From positions 1 to 64,000 of the forward strand of contig JANQPO010000016.1 of NCBI GenBank assembly GCA_028289445.1: DNA of 64,000 bases, written 5' to 3'. Of this stretch, positions 1-9,183 are shown one piece after another (the first letter of the stretch is position 1; each line of letters opens with the position of its first letter). The notes beneath the pieces are model-generated. The model was not told where the DNA came from and did no database searches. It saw only the letters and a list, made by a program, of their open reading frames with translations. Position numbers and translations under genes: made by a program. This DNA is from Tepidamorphaceae bacterium (GTDB taxonomy: Bacteria; Pseudomonadota; Alphaproteobacteria; Rhizobiales; JAKSCL01).

Positions 1-198
1 CGGCCGAGCATTTTTTCAAAGCATATTGGCGCAAAATGACCCGGCCCGCAGGGTTTCGCCCCGTTGGACGCCTGATCGCGCTCAATCCTCGCCCGATGCC
101 ACGGCATCGCGCTGCGGTGCGGTCACAACCAGGCGCGCGCAACGGCTACGAAATAGAATGATCCAATAGTACCGCCCGATGCTCTAACCAGGGAGGGA

Positions 199-537
199 AT
201 GACAATGCCACACTATCTGTTCAAAGGCCGCTACACCACGGATTCGCTGAAAGCGATGGTGGACTCGCCGCAAGACCGCGAAGCCGCTGCGCGCCCGCTC
301 ATCGAGGCGGTCGGCGGTAAGCTCCACAGCTTGTTTTTCTGTTTCGGTGAAGATGACGTCATAGCCATCATCGAGGCACCGGACGACGAGGCGATGGCGG
401 CCGGCGCCCTTGTGGTCGGTGCCTCGGGTGCGTTCTCTGGCGGCTCGACCACGAAATTGATGACGGCGAGCGAGGCGATGGCTGCGATGTCGAAGGCCAA
501 AGCAGCGTCTGGAAGCTACAAACCCGCAACCGGCTAG
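199..537 (+). CDS. GYD-domain protein
   Basis: 112-aa ORF preceded by a GGGAGGG ribosome-binding site; MPHYLFKGRYTTDSLKAMVDSPQDR...FFCFGEDDVIAIIEAPDDEAMAA is typical of the GYD family. Confidence 0.85.
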   Translation: MTMPHYLFKGRYTTDSLKAMVDSPQDREAAARPLIEAVGGKLHSLFFCFGEDDVIAIIEAPDDEAMAAGALVVGASGAFSGGSTTKLMTASEAMAAMSKAKAASGSYKPATG

Positions 538-555
538 GTCGATCATCGAATACCA

Positions 556-586
556 AAGGGGCGGCACCCCAAGGACGCCGCCCCTT
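556..586. terminator. Bidirectional terminator-like hairpin between convergent genes
   Basis: Perfect 10-bp inverted repeat AAGGGGCGGC / GCCGCCCCTT between convergent CDSs. Confidence 0.6.
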
Positions 587-624
587 AAACTTGAACGCTC
601 TCGAAGAAACGACGGGCCTTCGCT

Positions 625-1893
625 CTAGCCTTTACCCTTCCATGGGATCAGGATTTTCTCGATCTGCCGCATCAGCATGTCGATGCCATAGCCGATGATG
701 CCGATCAGGATGATGCCCATGATGACGATGTCGGTGAGCTGAAACTTCGATGCCACCATGATCATCATGCCGGCGCCTTTTTCAGCCGCCACCAGTTCGG
801 CCGCAACCACCGTGCCCCAACACACGCCCATGGCAACCCGCGCGCCGGTAAAGATCTCCGGTAGCGAGTTCGGGATGATGACGTGGCGCATGATCTGCCA
901 GCGCGACGCGCCGAGCGAGTAGGCGGCGTGGACCTTTGTGATCTTCACACCGGACACGCCCGCCCGGGCCGCGATCGTCATGATCCACAGCGCCGCCAGG
1001 AACAAGAGAATGATCTTGCCGGTCTCGCCGATGCCGGCCCAGATGATCACCAGCGGGATCAAGGCCAACGGCGGGACCGGGCGCATGAATTCGACGATCG
1101 GATCGAACCAGCCACGGAACCAGCCGGACAGCCCCATCGCATAGCCGAGCGGAATGCCAACGATACTGCCGGCGATGAACCCGCCAACGACACGGAACAA
1201 GGACCAGCCCAAGTGCTGCAACAGCGTTGAGTTCTGATAGCCTTGCTGCGCGATCTCCGTGAGGCGGGACCAGACGGCCTCCGGCGCCGGCAGCCAGATC
1301 GGCTCCATCTGCCAGCCCTTGCTCGGTTCAAAGTTCAGCGTGCCCTTCGGCGTCATCGTGACGCGGCCTGTATCGATCTGCACTTCGCCGCCGGGCTCGA
1401 TCGACTGGCCGTTCACGGCGACGACGGTTGCACCGGCGTCGCGGCCGATCTCGTCATTGCGGTCGACGCGGATCAGCGTGCTGCGCCATGCGCCGAGTGA
1501 GGCGACATCGTTCTTGGCAAAGCCATCGTCCGCGCCCGTGGGCGTGGGGTCTTCGACCTCTTCGCCAACCCGAAAGACGCGAACGAACACCGTGGCGTCG
1601 TCGGTCTGTCCGTCCTCGGTTTGCGCTGTGTAGGAGAACGAGGTGTCGCCGATGAATGGGCCCGGCGCGTGGATCGGTGTCAATTTGGAGCCGGTGAAGG
1701 CGCCCCAAATCAGGAAGATCGCCACGACGGAGATGATCGACGCGGCGCGCGTCGCTGTCACGGCGCTTTCATCGCCGAAGGTGACCGTCTTCAGGCTCGT
1801 GAAGTCGGTTGCGTGATGGACGAATTTTTGCGCCTGGTGATAGACGACAAAGGCGATCACGAAGATCGCGACGTAGAGCAGAAGAATGGTCAT
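625..1893 (-). CDS. ABC transporter permease, TauC/SsuC type, with a large extra N-terminal extracytoplasmic insert
   Basis: C-terminal half is a canonical binding-protein-dependent permease (GASRWQIMRHVIIPNSLPEIFTGARVAMGVCW); ATP-binding and binding-protein genes adjacent. Confidence 0.88.
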   Translation of the reverse strand: MTILLLYVAIFVIAFVVYHQAQKFVHHATDFTSLKTVTFGDESAVTATRAASIISVVAIFLIWGAFTGSKLTPIHAPGPFIGDTSFSYTAQTEDGQTDDATVFVRVFRVGEEVEDPTPTGADDGFAKNDVASLGAWRSTLIRVDRNDEIGRDAGATVVAVNGQSIEPGGEVQIDTGRVTMTPKGTLNFEPSKGWQMEPIWLPAPEAVWSRLTEIAQQGYQNSTLLQHLGWSLFRVVGGFIAGSIVGIPLGYAMGLSGWFRGWFDPIVEFMRPVPPLALIPLVIIWAGIGETGKIILLFLAALWIMTIAARAGVSGVKITKVHAAYSLGASRWQIMRHVIIPNSLPEIFTGARVAMGVCWGTVVAAELVAAEKGAGMMIMVASKFQLTDIVIMGIILIGIIGYGIDMLMRQIEKILIPWKGKG

Positions 1894-2696
1894 GCGTCAC
1901 CCTCCGTCCGGCCCATGATCTCTTCTTCCATGTCCCAAATCATCGACAGGATCTCTTCACGGCGCGGGCCGAACTCCGGATGTTTCTTCACCTCGCGCAA
2001 ATCGGCGTTAACGCCCAGGTCTGCGAAGGGGAGACTATACTCCTTGTGGATGCGCCCGGGTCGCGGCGCCATGACAAGCAGGCGCTCGCCCAAGAGAAGA
2101 GCTTCCTCGACGGAGTGCGTGATCAAGATGATGGTTTTGCCGGTTTCCTTCCAAAGCTTCAGGACGAGGCCTTGCATCTTCTCACGCGTCAGCGCGTCCA
2201 GCGCGCCAAGCGGCTCGTCCATCAAGATGACTTCGGGATCGTTGGCTAGGCACCGCGCCAGTGCGACGCGCTGCTGCATGCCGCCGGACAGTTCGTAGAT
2301 CGCCTTTTCCTTGAAATCCTGAAGACCTGTGACATCGAGCAGGTGATCGACGACCTCGTCGGTTTCTTTCTTCGGCCGACCGTTCATGACCGGACCGAAG
2401 GCCACATTCTTGCGGACATTCATCCATTCGAACAATGCGCCTTGCTGGAACACCATGCCGCGCTCCTGGCCCGGTCCCGTGACGGGCTCACCGTTAAGCG
2501 TCACCTGACCCTCGGTCTGTGCTAGGAAGCCGGCAACGATGTTGAGTAAGGTCGTCTTGCCGCAGCCCGAAGGCCCCAGCACCGCCATGATCTCCCCCGA
2601 CTGCATCGAAATGGAGACATTTTGCAGGGCCTGAACATGGTCGCCGTTCGGCAGTTCAAACCGCATGGAGACGTCGTCGACGATCAGCTCTGACAC
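1890..2696 (-). CDS. ABC transporter ATP-binding protein, TauB/SsuB type
   Basis: Walker A GPSGCGKTT, signature LSGGMQQRVALARCL, Walker B VILMDEPLGALD; 4-bp overlap with the permease. Confidence 0.93.
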   Translation of the reverse strand: MSELIVDDVSMRFELPNGDHVQALQNVSISMQSGEIMAVLGPSGCGKTTLLNIVAGFLAQTEGQVTLNGEPVTGPGQERGMVFQQGALFEWMNVRKNVAFGPVMNGRPKKETDEVVDHLLDVTGLQDFKEKAIYELSGGMQQRVALARCLANDPEVILMDEPLGALDALTREKMQGLVLKLWKETGKTIILITHSVEEALLLGERLLVMAPRPGRIHKEYSLPFADLGVNADLREVKKHPEFGPRREEILSMIWDMEEEIMGRTEGDA

Positions 2697-2725
2697 GCTC
2701 GCCCTCCGTTATTGTTTTTATAGCA

Positions 2726-2754
2726 AACGGCCCGGACTTTAGGTCCGGGCCGTT
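2726..2754 (-). promoter_or_regulatory. Strong intercistronic hairpin between the binding-protein and ATPase genes
   Basis: Perfect 12-bp stem AACGGCCCGGAC-tttag-GTCCGGGCCGTT. Confidence 0.7.
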
Positions 2755-2761
2755 GCATTTC

Positions 2762-3757
2762 TTAGTTTGTTGCGAGTGCCGATAGCGGCCCCGTGTTCAC
2801 GGCGCTTTCGTAGGTGTCGCGCGCTTTGTCGATGCTGCCGGCTTCCACGAAGACGTCGGCGACGCCCTTCATGAAGTCCTGCGAACCGCCGCCGAGCCAC
2901 TTGTCGGACAGTTGGTCCTCGACAGACGGGAACACGAAGGTCGCCATGGTCGCTTCCGTGGCGGCCTCATCCATACCGGCATCCTTTGCGATGACCGGAA
3001 GCATCTCGGCCTTCTTCGACCCGTCGTTCCACGCCGCATTGGCTTCGGCCGTTACGGCCAGGAACTTCGAGACGAGGTCCGGATTCTCGGCGACGAAGCC
3101 TGCCGGCGCAGACGTCACGTCAAAGACCAGAATGCCGAGTTCTTCTTTTTCGGCACCGGTCAGAAGCGTGTTGCCGTGCTCGACCATGCGACGAAGCGAA
3201 CCGCCCCAGCCGCAGACCATGTCGAGATTGCCTTGCGCGAAGGCCGCCGCGCCATCCGGCGGGGCCATGTCGACGATGTCCATGGTCGAGATGTCGACTC
3301 CGAAATGGTCCATCTGCTTCAAGAAGCCGTAGTGCGCGGCCGTACCGATCGGAACACCGACCTTCTTGCCTTCAAGCTCCTTCACGCTGGACTTGTCGAT
3401 TTCAAGCTTTTCGGCCACGACGCAGTTGTCGTTGTCGGCATAGGATACGGCCACGTCGATGGTCTGAAGGTCCTGTCCGGCCGAAGTCGCGACCACGAAC
3501 GGCGGAACGCCCTGGCTGACGGCGATTTGAACGTCGCCGGAGGCCATAGCCGCCGACATTGCCGTACCGGTGTCGAAGCTGACCCAGTTGATCTTGACGC
3601 CCATGGCTTCATCATAGGTGCCCTTGACCTTCGCGTACTGGAACGGCATCGGCCATTCAAGGAAGTAGGCGACGGTGATTTCCTCCTGGGCCGATGCCGC
3701 GCCGATGCTCAGCACGGCAGCGGTGGCCAGACCGGAAACGAGTGACTTGAACTTCAT
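2762..3757 (-). CDS. ABC transporter substrate-binding protein, taurine-type (TauA-like)
   Basis: Signal peptide MKFKSLVSGLATAAVLSIGAASAQEEITVAYFLEWPMPFQYAK; operon context. Confidence 0.85.
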   Translation of the reverse strand: MKFKSLVSGLATAAVLSIGAASAQEEITVAYFLEWPMPFQYAKVKGTYDEAMGVKINWVSFDTGTAMSAAMASGDVQIAVSQGVPPFVVATSAGQDLQTIDVAVSYADNDNCVVAEKLEIDKSSVKELEGKKVGVPIGTAAHYGFLKQMDHFGVDISTMDIVDMAPPDGAAAFAQGNLDMVCGWGGSLRRMVEHGNTLLTGAEKEELGILVFDVTSAPAGFVAENPDLVSKFLAVTAEANAAWNDGSKKAEMLPVIAKDAGMDEAATEATMATFVFPSVEDQLSDKWLGGGSQDFMKGVADVFVEAGSIDKARDTYESAVNTGPLSALATN

Positions 3758-3927
3758 GCGTAAATCTCCTCCATCTCGCATGCAATTGACGCAGTGATCG
3801 ATTTGATCTGCCCCAATAGAGTGTTTTTATTTGTGTCTCACTCTGTGGCGACACGGTAGGGCCGTTGCGGCAAGCGCAGACAGGGCCAGACTGGCAGACC
3901 GGATTAAGCCAGTCTGAGCAAACTTGA

Positions 3928-3941
3928 CCTAACCGGTTAGG
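3928..3941. promoter_or_regulatory. Candidate operator palindrome in the divergent tau-like promoter region
   Basis: Perfect 14-bp palindrome CCTAACCGGTTAGG between the divergent transporter and MocR-type regulator genes. Confidence 0.45.
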
Positions 3942-3981
3942 CCACAGCATACTCGCTCTGCAACCGATCGGGTTCCAAGTT

Positions 3982-5487
3982 TTGGCCCAGCATTCAAGCC
4001 AGATGATGTGGTCCGGCCTGTTCCGTCTGACCCACGACGGCAGCCAGACTCTACAGTCCCAGATCCGCCAGGCCGTGGTGACGGCGGTGCTTGATCGACT
4101 TGTGCCGATCGACAAGCCGCTCCCCTCATGCCGCGCCCTGGCCGACAGTCTCGGAGTCGCTCGCGGCACAGTGGTCCTGGCCTTTCAGGACTTGGTCGAT
4201 CAGGGGTTCCTGGTTGCGCGCGAGAGACGCGGCCACTTCGTCAATCCAGACGCGCTGACCAACATCCCGCGCTTCACCGATGCTTCGCGCCTGAGCCGCC
4301 CTCCTGCGCGCTCCACCATCGATTGGGCGAAGCGCTTCGTGGCCGAGCCGTCGCGCCATACCAACATCGCCAAGCCGGCGGATTGGCAAACCTATCCTTA
4401 TCCCTTCATCTACGGACAGTTCGATCCTTCGCTGTTTCCAACGAACGCCTGGCGCGAGTGCTCGCGTATGGCGCTGGGCGTTCGGGAAATCCATGCGTGG
4501 GCGGCGGATATGATCGACCGCGACGATCCGCTGTTGATCGAACAAGTCCACGCCCGGCTCCTGCCACGCCGCGGGATTTTTTGTCAGACGGATGAGATCA
4601 TCGTCACGCTCGGTGCACAGAACGCGCTCTATATGCTGGCCTCGTTGTTGATCGGCCGGCGAACGTCGGTTGCGATCGAAGAACCGGGTTATCCCGATGT
4701 CCGCAACATTTTCGCCTCGGCCACCAACCGCATCGAGAGCATCCCCGTTGATGCGCGTGGCCTGGTGCCGGAGGCAATCCCGCCGGAGACCGATCTGGTT
4801 TTCGCGACGCCCAGCCATCAATGTCCAACGACGGTCAATCTGGACCTCGGGCGCCGCCGTCGCCTGCTTGAACGGGCGCTTGAAGATGATTTCCTGATCA
4901 TCGAGGACGACTACGATAGTCAGTTTCTAGATCCCGACGGCGCCCTGCCGGCGCTCAAGAGTCTCGATCAGTCGGAGCGGGTGATCTATGTCGGCAGTCT
5001 GTCGAAAACGCTGGCGCCCGGTCTGCGCATCGGCTTCGTGGTGGCGGCTCCGGAACTGATCCGCGAATTGCGCGACCTACGCCGGATGATCCTGCGCCAC
5101 CCGCCGGCCAACAACCAGCGGGCCGTGGCGCTGTTCCTGTCCCTGGGCCACCACGATGCGCTGGTGCGCAAACTCACGGCGGCGGCAACCGCGCGCCGGC
5201 AGGTGTTGATGGAGGCGATCGAGCGGCACATGCCGGAGCTGACGGTGACGCGTGAAACCGGCGGCACAGCGATCTGGATCACGGGACCGTTGGGCTTCGA
5301 CGCGGGAACACTCGCCGAGGCTGCGAAGTCGAGAGGCGTGCTGATCGAGCCCGGCGAGATCTTCTTCTCCACCGCGCGCCAGACCTCCGCATTCAGAATG
5401 GGCGTTTCGTCGATCGCCACCGATCGGATCGAAACCGGCGTGAAAAAGCTCGCGCAAACAGCGCGGGACCTTGGAATGATGGGGTAG
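3982..5487 (+). CDS. MocR-type (GntR HTH + class I aminotransferase) regulator, TauR-like
   Basis: N-terminal GntR wHTH (LPSCRALADSLGVARGTVVLAFQDLVDQGFL) plus aminotransferase domain with IYVGSLSKTLAPGLRIGF; divergent to the tau-like ABC genes. Confidence 0.9.
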   Translation: MAQHSSQMMWSGLFRLTHDGSQTLQSQIRQAVVTAVLDRLVPIDKPLPSCRALADSLGVARGTVVLAFQDLVDQGFLVARERRGHFVNPDALTNIPRFTDASRLSRPPARSTIDWAKRFVAEPSRHTNIAKPADWQTYPYPFIYGQFDPSLFPTNAWRECSRMALGVREIHAWAADMIDRDDPLLIEQVHARLLPRRGIFCQTDEIIVTLGAQNALYMLASLLIGRRTSVAIEEPGYPDVRNIFASATNRIESIPVDARGLVPEAIPPETDLVFATPSHQCPTTVNLDLGRRRRLLERALEDDFLIIEDDYDSQFLDPDGALPALKSLDQSERVIYVGSLSKTLAPGLRIGFVVAAPELIRELRDLRRMILRHPPANNQRAVALFLSLGHHDALVRKLTAAATARRQVLMEAIERHMPELTVTRETGGTAIWITGPLGFDAGTLAEAAKSRGVLIEPGEIFFSTARQTSAFRMGVSSIATDRIETGVKKLAQTARDLGMMG

Positions 5488-5553
5488 GGGCGTGATTGCG
5501 ATGGCAACGCCGCGCGGCGTCCGCGCGTGTGCGCGCCGCCCATCGATTCTGCC

Positions 5554-6303
5554 ATGATCCGCCTCGACACACGCCTTGCTGAGGATGGCCACTATCCATC
5601 GCGCGCGCGGGCGGCGGATGCGATAAGGCGCGGTGTTGTCAGCGTGGATGGCGTGGTGGTGACCAAAGCCGGCGCGACCGTGGCGCCGAGCGCATCGATT
5701 GCCATTGACGATCCGGCCGCCGGCTATGTCTCCCGCGCGGCCCTTAAGCTCATTGCCGGGCTCGATGCTTTCGGTTTTGACCCAGCCGGTTGCCGTGCCC
5801 TTGACCTTGGCGCTTCGACCGGCGGTTTCACGCAAGTGCTTTTGGAGCGCGGCGCCGCGCATGTGACCGCCATCGATGTCGGTATCGGTCAGATGGACCG
5901 AAGGGTCGCCGACGATCCGCGCGTCATGGCAATCGAGGGGGTCAATGCCCGCGATCTTGCGGTAGATCATCTGATCCAGGCGCCTGACGCGATTGTTGCC
6001 GATCTCTCCTTCATTTCTCTGAAGCTCGCCCTGCCGCCAGCCTTGCATTTGGCAGCACCGGGCGCCTTTTTGATGGCGCTGATCAAGCCGCAATTCGAAG
6101 CCGGCCGCGAAGCGATCGGCAAGGGCGGCATCGTTCGCGACCAAGAGGTTCACGCCAGGGTCTGTGCCGATATCGCGGTGTTCTTGGAGAAGGCCGACTG
6201 GACTGTGGGCGAGCCGGTGCCATCGCTGGTCTTGGGTGGCGATGGCAACCGGGAGTTTCTGATAGGGGCGACGAAGCCCGAGCCGCCTGGGTCCGGCGTC
6301 TGA
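5554..6303 (+). CDS. tlyA: TlyA-family rRNA methyltransferase (S4 + FtsJ-like domains)
   Basis: MIRLDTRLAEDGHYPSRARAADAIRRGVVSVDG (S4) and ALDLGASTGGFTQVLLERGAAHVTAIDVG. Confidence 0.92.
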   Translation: MIRLDTRLAEDGHYPSRARAADAIRRGVVSVDGVVVTKAGATVAPSASIAIDDPAAGYVSRAALKLIAGLDAFGFDPAGCRALDLGASTGGFTQVLLERGAAHVTAIDVGIGQMDRRVADDPRVMAIEGVNARDLAVDHLIQAPDAIVADLSFISLKLALPPALHLAAPGAFLMALIKPQFEAGREAIGKGGIVRDQEVHARVCADIAVFLEKADWTVGEPVPSLVLGGDGNREFLIGATKPEPPGSGV

Positions 6304-6444
6304 GGAATAGTGGCGCGGCTAGCTGCGCCACGCCGCGGCAGTGCGATCATGTTGCGCATTGACGTGCGCCAACGGACGGCCATATCAGAAGGCGGGTGAT
6401 GTGTTCGCTGGCGTATCCGCCGCGCAATCTGCAAGGAGGCTGGA

Positions 6445-7509
6445 TTGGCGACACCGCTTCAACGTCTGGCCCGCGCCGCCGCCTATGGCGCGAGACAGGG
6501 TCCGCGCCTTGCCTGGTATGTCGGCCATGGCATGGCAATGCGGCGCCTGTCGGCTGAGGCGCGCGCCCGCGGCCAGCAGACCCACGAACGGCCCAAGACC
6601 GACAACCCGGTGCCATCCGAACGACGTCTCTACACCGATCTGGGTGCGCTCCTGCGCCGGGATTTGGCAAATGTCGAGGCGGGCCTTTACCCGATTCCGG
6701 CAGATCATGACGGCAGCCTGCCCGAAATCCTTCGCCGCTCCCGACTCTTCTTCAACGACCTGCCGAGCGTCAATCGGCGCCGGGAAGAAAACGACAATGC
6801 CGAGGTCTTCACGGACGAAACCAAGGGCAAGCGGCCGCGCTATTATCTCCAGAACTTTCACTTCCAAAGCGATGGCTGGCTCTCGGACGACTCCGCCGCG
6901 CGTTACGACACCCAGGTCGAAGTGCTGTTTAACGGCACCGCCAATGCCATGCGCCGGATGGCGATCCCGCCGATCCGCGAATGGTTGGAGGGCCGCGACC
7001 AGCGCCAAGCCTCACTGGTCGATGTCGCCTGTGGCACCGGGCGGTTTCTCGATCAGTTGAAACAGAGCCTGCCGCGCTTGCCGGTTGTCGGCGTCGATCT
7101 GTCGGAACCCTACATCGCCGAGACGCGCAGACACCTGCGCCGCTGGTCCTGGGTCGACACGGTGGTCGCCAATGCTGAAGCGATGCCTTTTGCCGATGGC
7201 AGCCGGGATCTCCTCACCTCGATCTATCTGTTTCACGAATTGCCGCCCAAGATCCGCCGCGTCGTTGTTGCAGAGATGGCGCGGGTGCTGAGGCCGGGTG
7301 GCCGGGTGGTGATCGTTGATTCTCTGCAAACCGGGGACGTGCCGGGCTATGACGGCCTCCTGGATATCTTCCCGCAGAATTTCCACGAGCCGTATTTCAC
7401 GAGCTACCTGCAAGAGGACTTCGCCGCGATCGCCGCCGAATGCGGACTTCGGCTGGTCGAGAGCACCCCTGCCTTCGTCTCCAAGGTCATGGTGTTCGAG
7501 TCGGCGTAG
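6445..7509 (+). CDS. Class I SAM-dependent methyltransferase
   Basis: VDVACGTGRFLDQL, VVGVDLS, MARVLRPGGRVVIVDSLQ motifs. Confidence 0.88.
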   Translation: MATPLQRLARAAAYGARQGPRLAWYVGHGMAMRRLSAEARARGQQTHERPKTDNPVPSERRLYTDLGALLRRDLANVEAGLYPIPADHDGSLPEILRRSRLFFNDLPSVNRRREENDNAEVFTDETKGKRPRYYLQNFHFQSDGWLSDDSAARYDTQVEVLFNGTANAMRRMAIPPIREWLEGRDQRQASLVDVACGTGRFLDQLKQSLPRLPVVGVDLSEPYIAETRRHLRRWSWVDTVVANAEAMPFADGSRDLLTSIYLFHELPPKIRRVVVAEMARVLRPGGRVVIVDSLQTGDVPGYDGLLDIFPQNFHEPYFTSYLQEDFAAIAAECGLRLVESTPAFVSKVMVFESA

Positions 7510-7606
7510 GGCGCGCCGCCAATAGGACCGTCGAGAGCAGTATTTTCAGTTCAATGGGCGCCGTTCTGTGCTACGTCTGAGGCACCACGAACGAAGAGGG
7601 GGTTTT

Positions 7607-7654
7607 GTGACAGTCATTGTTTCCAGCGTGAGCTGGTTGGGTCTGGTGAGCTAA
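7607..7654 (+). CDS. Putative 15-aa leader peptide (VTVIVSSVSWLGLVS)
   Basis: GTG-initiated mini-ORF preceded by GAAGAGGGGG Shine-Dalgarno-like sequence, followed by the perfect palindrome CCGCGATCGCGG. Confidence 0.35.
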   Translation: MTVIVSSVSWLGLVS

Positions 7655-7777
7655 TCCGCGATCGCGGTGGTTTCGCTCATCGGTTTCTGACCAGCAGGTA
7701 GCCCGACGCTTCCAAGGTGCCGGCTGCTTTGATTTGTCCGCGCGCCGCAGGCGCGCTTCATATGCTGGTGAACATCA

Positions 7778-8836
7778 ATGACGTCTCAACACCCCGAACT
7801 GGCCGCTTTCGGCTGGTCCCATGTCTTTGCCTCTCAACTTGACCCTGATGAGATCGACCACGCGATGCCCGTCCGTGTGATGGCGGTCCATCGCAGCCAT
7901 CTCGCCGTCGCCGCTCCCGCGTTCGATCAACTCATTCCCACCCGCACCGCGCCCGATGCGGACGAAGACGAACGCCCGACAACCGGCGATTGGATATTGC
8001 TCGACCGCCAGTCGCTCCGTTTGGTTCGCGTCTTGCGGCGCAAAAGCGTGTTCAAGCGTCGGGCCGCCGGCACCGGCCGCGCGCTTCAGCTCATCGCTGC
8101 GAATGTTGATACTCTGTTCGTCGTGTCGTCCTGCAATCAGGATTTCAACATCGCGCGCCTGGAGCGCTATCTCGTGCTTGCCCGAGACGCGGAGGTGACG
8201 CCGGTCATCGTTCTGACCAAGGCGGATTTGGCGGAGAACCCAAAAGGCTTCACCCAAGCAGCGCACGGTCTGCAGGCGGGACTGATGGTCGAAACCGTTG
8301 ACGGGCGCGATCCGGCATCGGTCGCTGGGCTCGCCGTTTGGTGCGGTCCCGGTCAAACGGTCGCGGTCCTCGGGTCTTCAGGTGTCGGCAAGTCGACGCT
8401 TGTCAACACGCTGACGGGTGTGGATGCGATTGGCACGCAGGCCGTTCGCGTGGATGACGACAAAGGCCGTCATACGACGCGAGCGCGATCCCTCCACCGC
8501 ATGCCTCAAGGCGGATGGCTGCTCGACACGCCGGGCATGCGCGAGTTGCAACTGACCGACGCGGCCGCCGGCCTTGACGATGTCTTTGCCGACATCATCG
8601 ACCTGGCCAATGGCTGCCGCTTCAGCGACTGCACGCACGACAATGAACCCGGATGCGCGGTTCAGGCGGCGATTGCCGGCGGCACGCTTGAAGCGGACCG
8701 GCTGAAGCGCTGGCGAAAGCTTCTGGCCGAGGAGCGCCACAACACAGCAAGCCTTGCCGAGAGACGAGCCCGGGATCGTGCCTTCGGCCGGATGGTCAAA
8801 GACGCCATGCAGCACAAACGGCGAGGTGAATTCTAG
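7778..8836 (+). CDS. rsgA: Ribosome small-subunit-dependent GTPase A
   Basis: Circularly permuted GTPase: LTKADL, LGSSGVGKSTLVNTL, DTPGMRELQL, C-x-H zinc motif CRFSDCTHDNEPGC. Confidence 0.95.
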   Translation: MTSQHPELAAFGWSHVFASQLDPDEIDHAMPVRVMAVHRSHLAVAAPAFDQLIPTRTAPDADEDERPTTGDWILLDRQSLRLVRVLRRKSVFKRRAAGTGRALQLIAANVDTLFVVSSCNQDFNIARLERYLVLARDAEVTPVIVLTKADLAENPKGFTQAAHGLQAGLMVETVDGRDPASVAGLAVWCGPGQTVAVLGSSGVGKSTLVNTLTGVDAIGTQAVRVDDDKGRHTTRARSLHRMPQGGWLLDTPGMRELQLTDAAAGLDDVFADIIDLANGCRFSDCTHDNEPGCAVQAAIAGGTLEADRLKRWRKLLAEERHNTASLAERRARDRAFGRMVKDAMQHKRRGEF

Positions 8837-8938
8837 AGCATGTTCCCGAAAAGTGTGTGCGGTTTTCGGACAAGAACATGCTCAAAATCAAAGAGATAGA
8901 TCATTTCCGGTGACTCGATTTTCACCGGAATTGATCTA
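8835..8938 (+). repeat. Composite palindromic intergenic repeat, copy 1
   Basis: AGAGCATGTTCCCGAAAAGTGTGTGCGGTTTTCGGACAAGAACATGCT (self-complementary arms) followed by a second inverted repeat TAGATCATTTCCGGTGA...TTCACCGGAATTGATCTA. Confidence 0.85.
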
Positions 8939-9183
8939 AAGCGGCGGCTGTCCGGAGTCACAAAGCGCCGCACCGCCGCTGGATCTATGCGCCATACTTC
9001 AATCGGGTGTCGCCGCGCCGGATAGGGTCACATTTTCACCGTTGGTTTGAGATGGGGTTGCGATCCTTGCTATCGCGAAGATCGCAATCAGCCTGGTCGC
9101 GAAGCTGGGCTGGTGGCCGGCAGCCGACATTGGTGTGTGTCGCTTCCCTCGCTTGAATGTCCGCAATTGGGAAACGGCAAGCG

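Noticed and set aside
3815-3846. AGAGTG...CACTCT inverted repeat upstream of tauA
   Set aside because: Only 6-bp arms with a 15+ nt AT-rich loop; too weak to call
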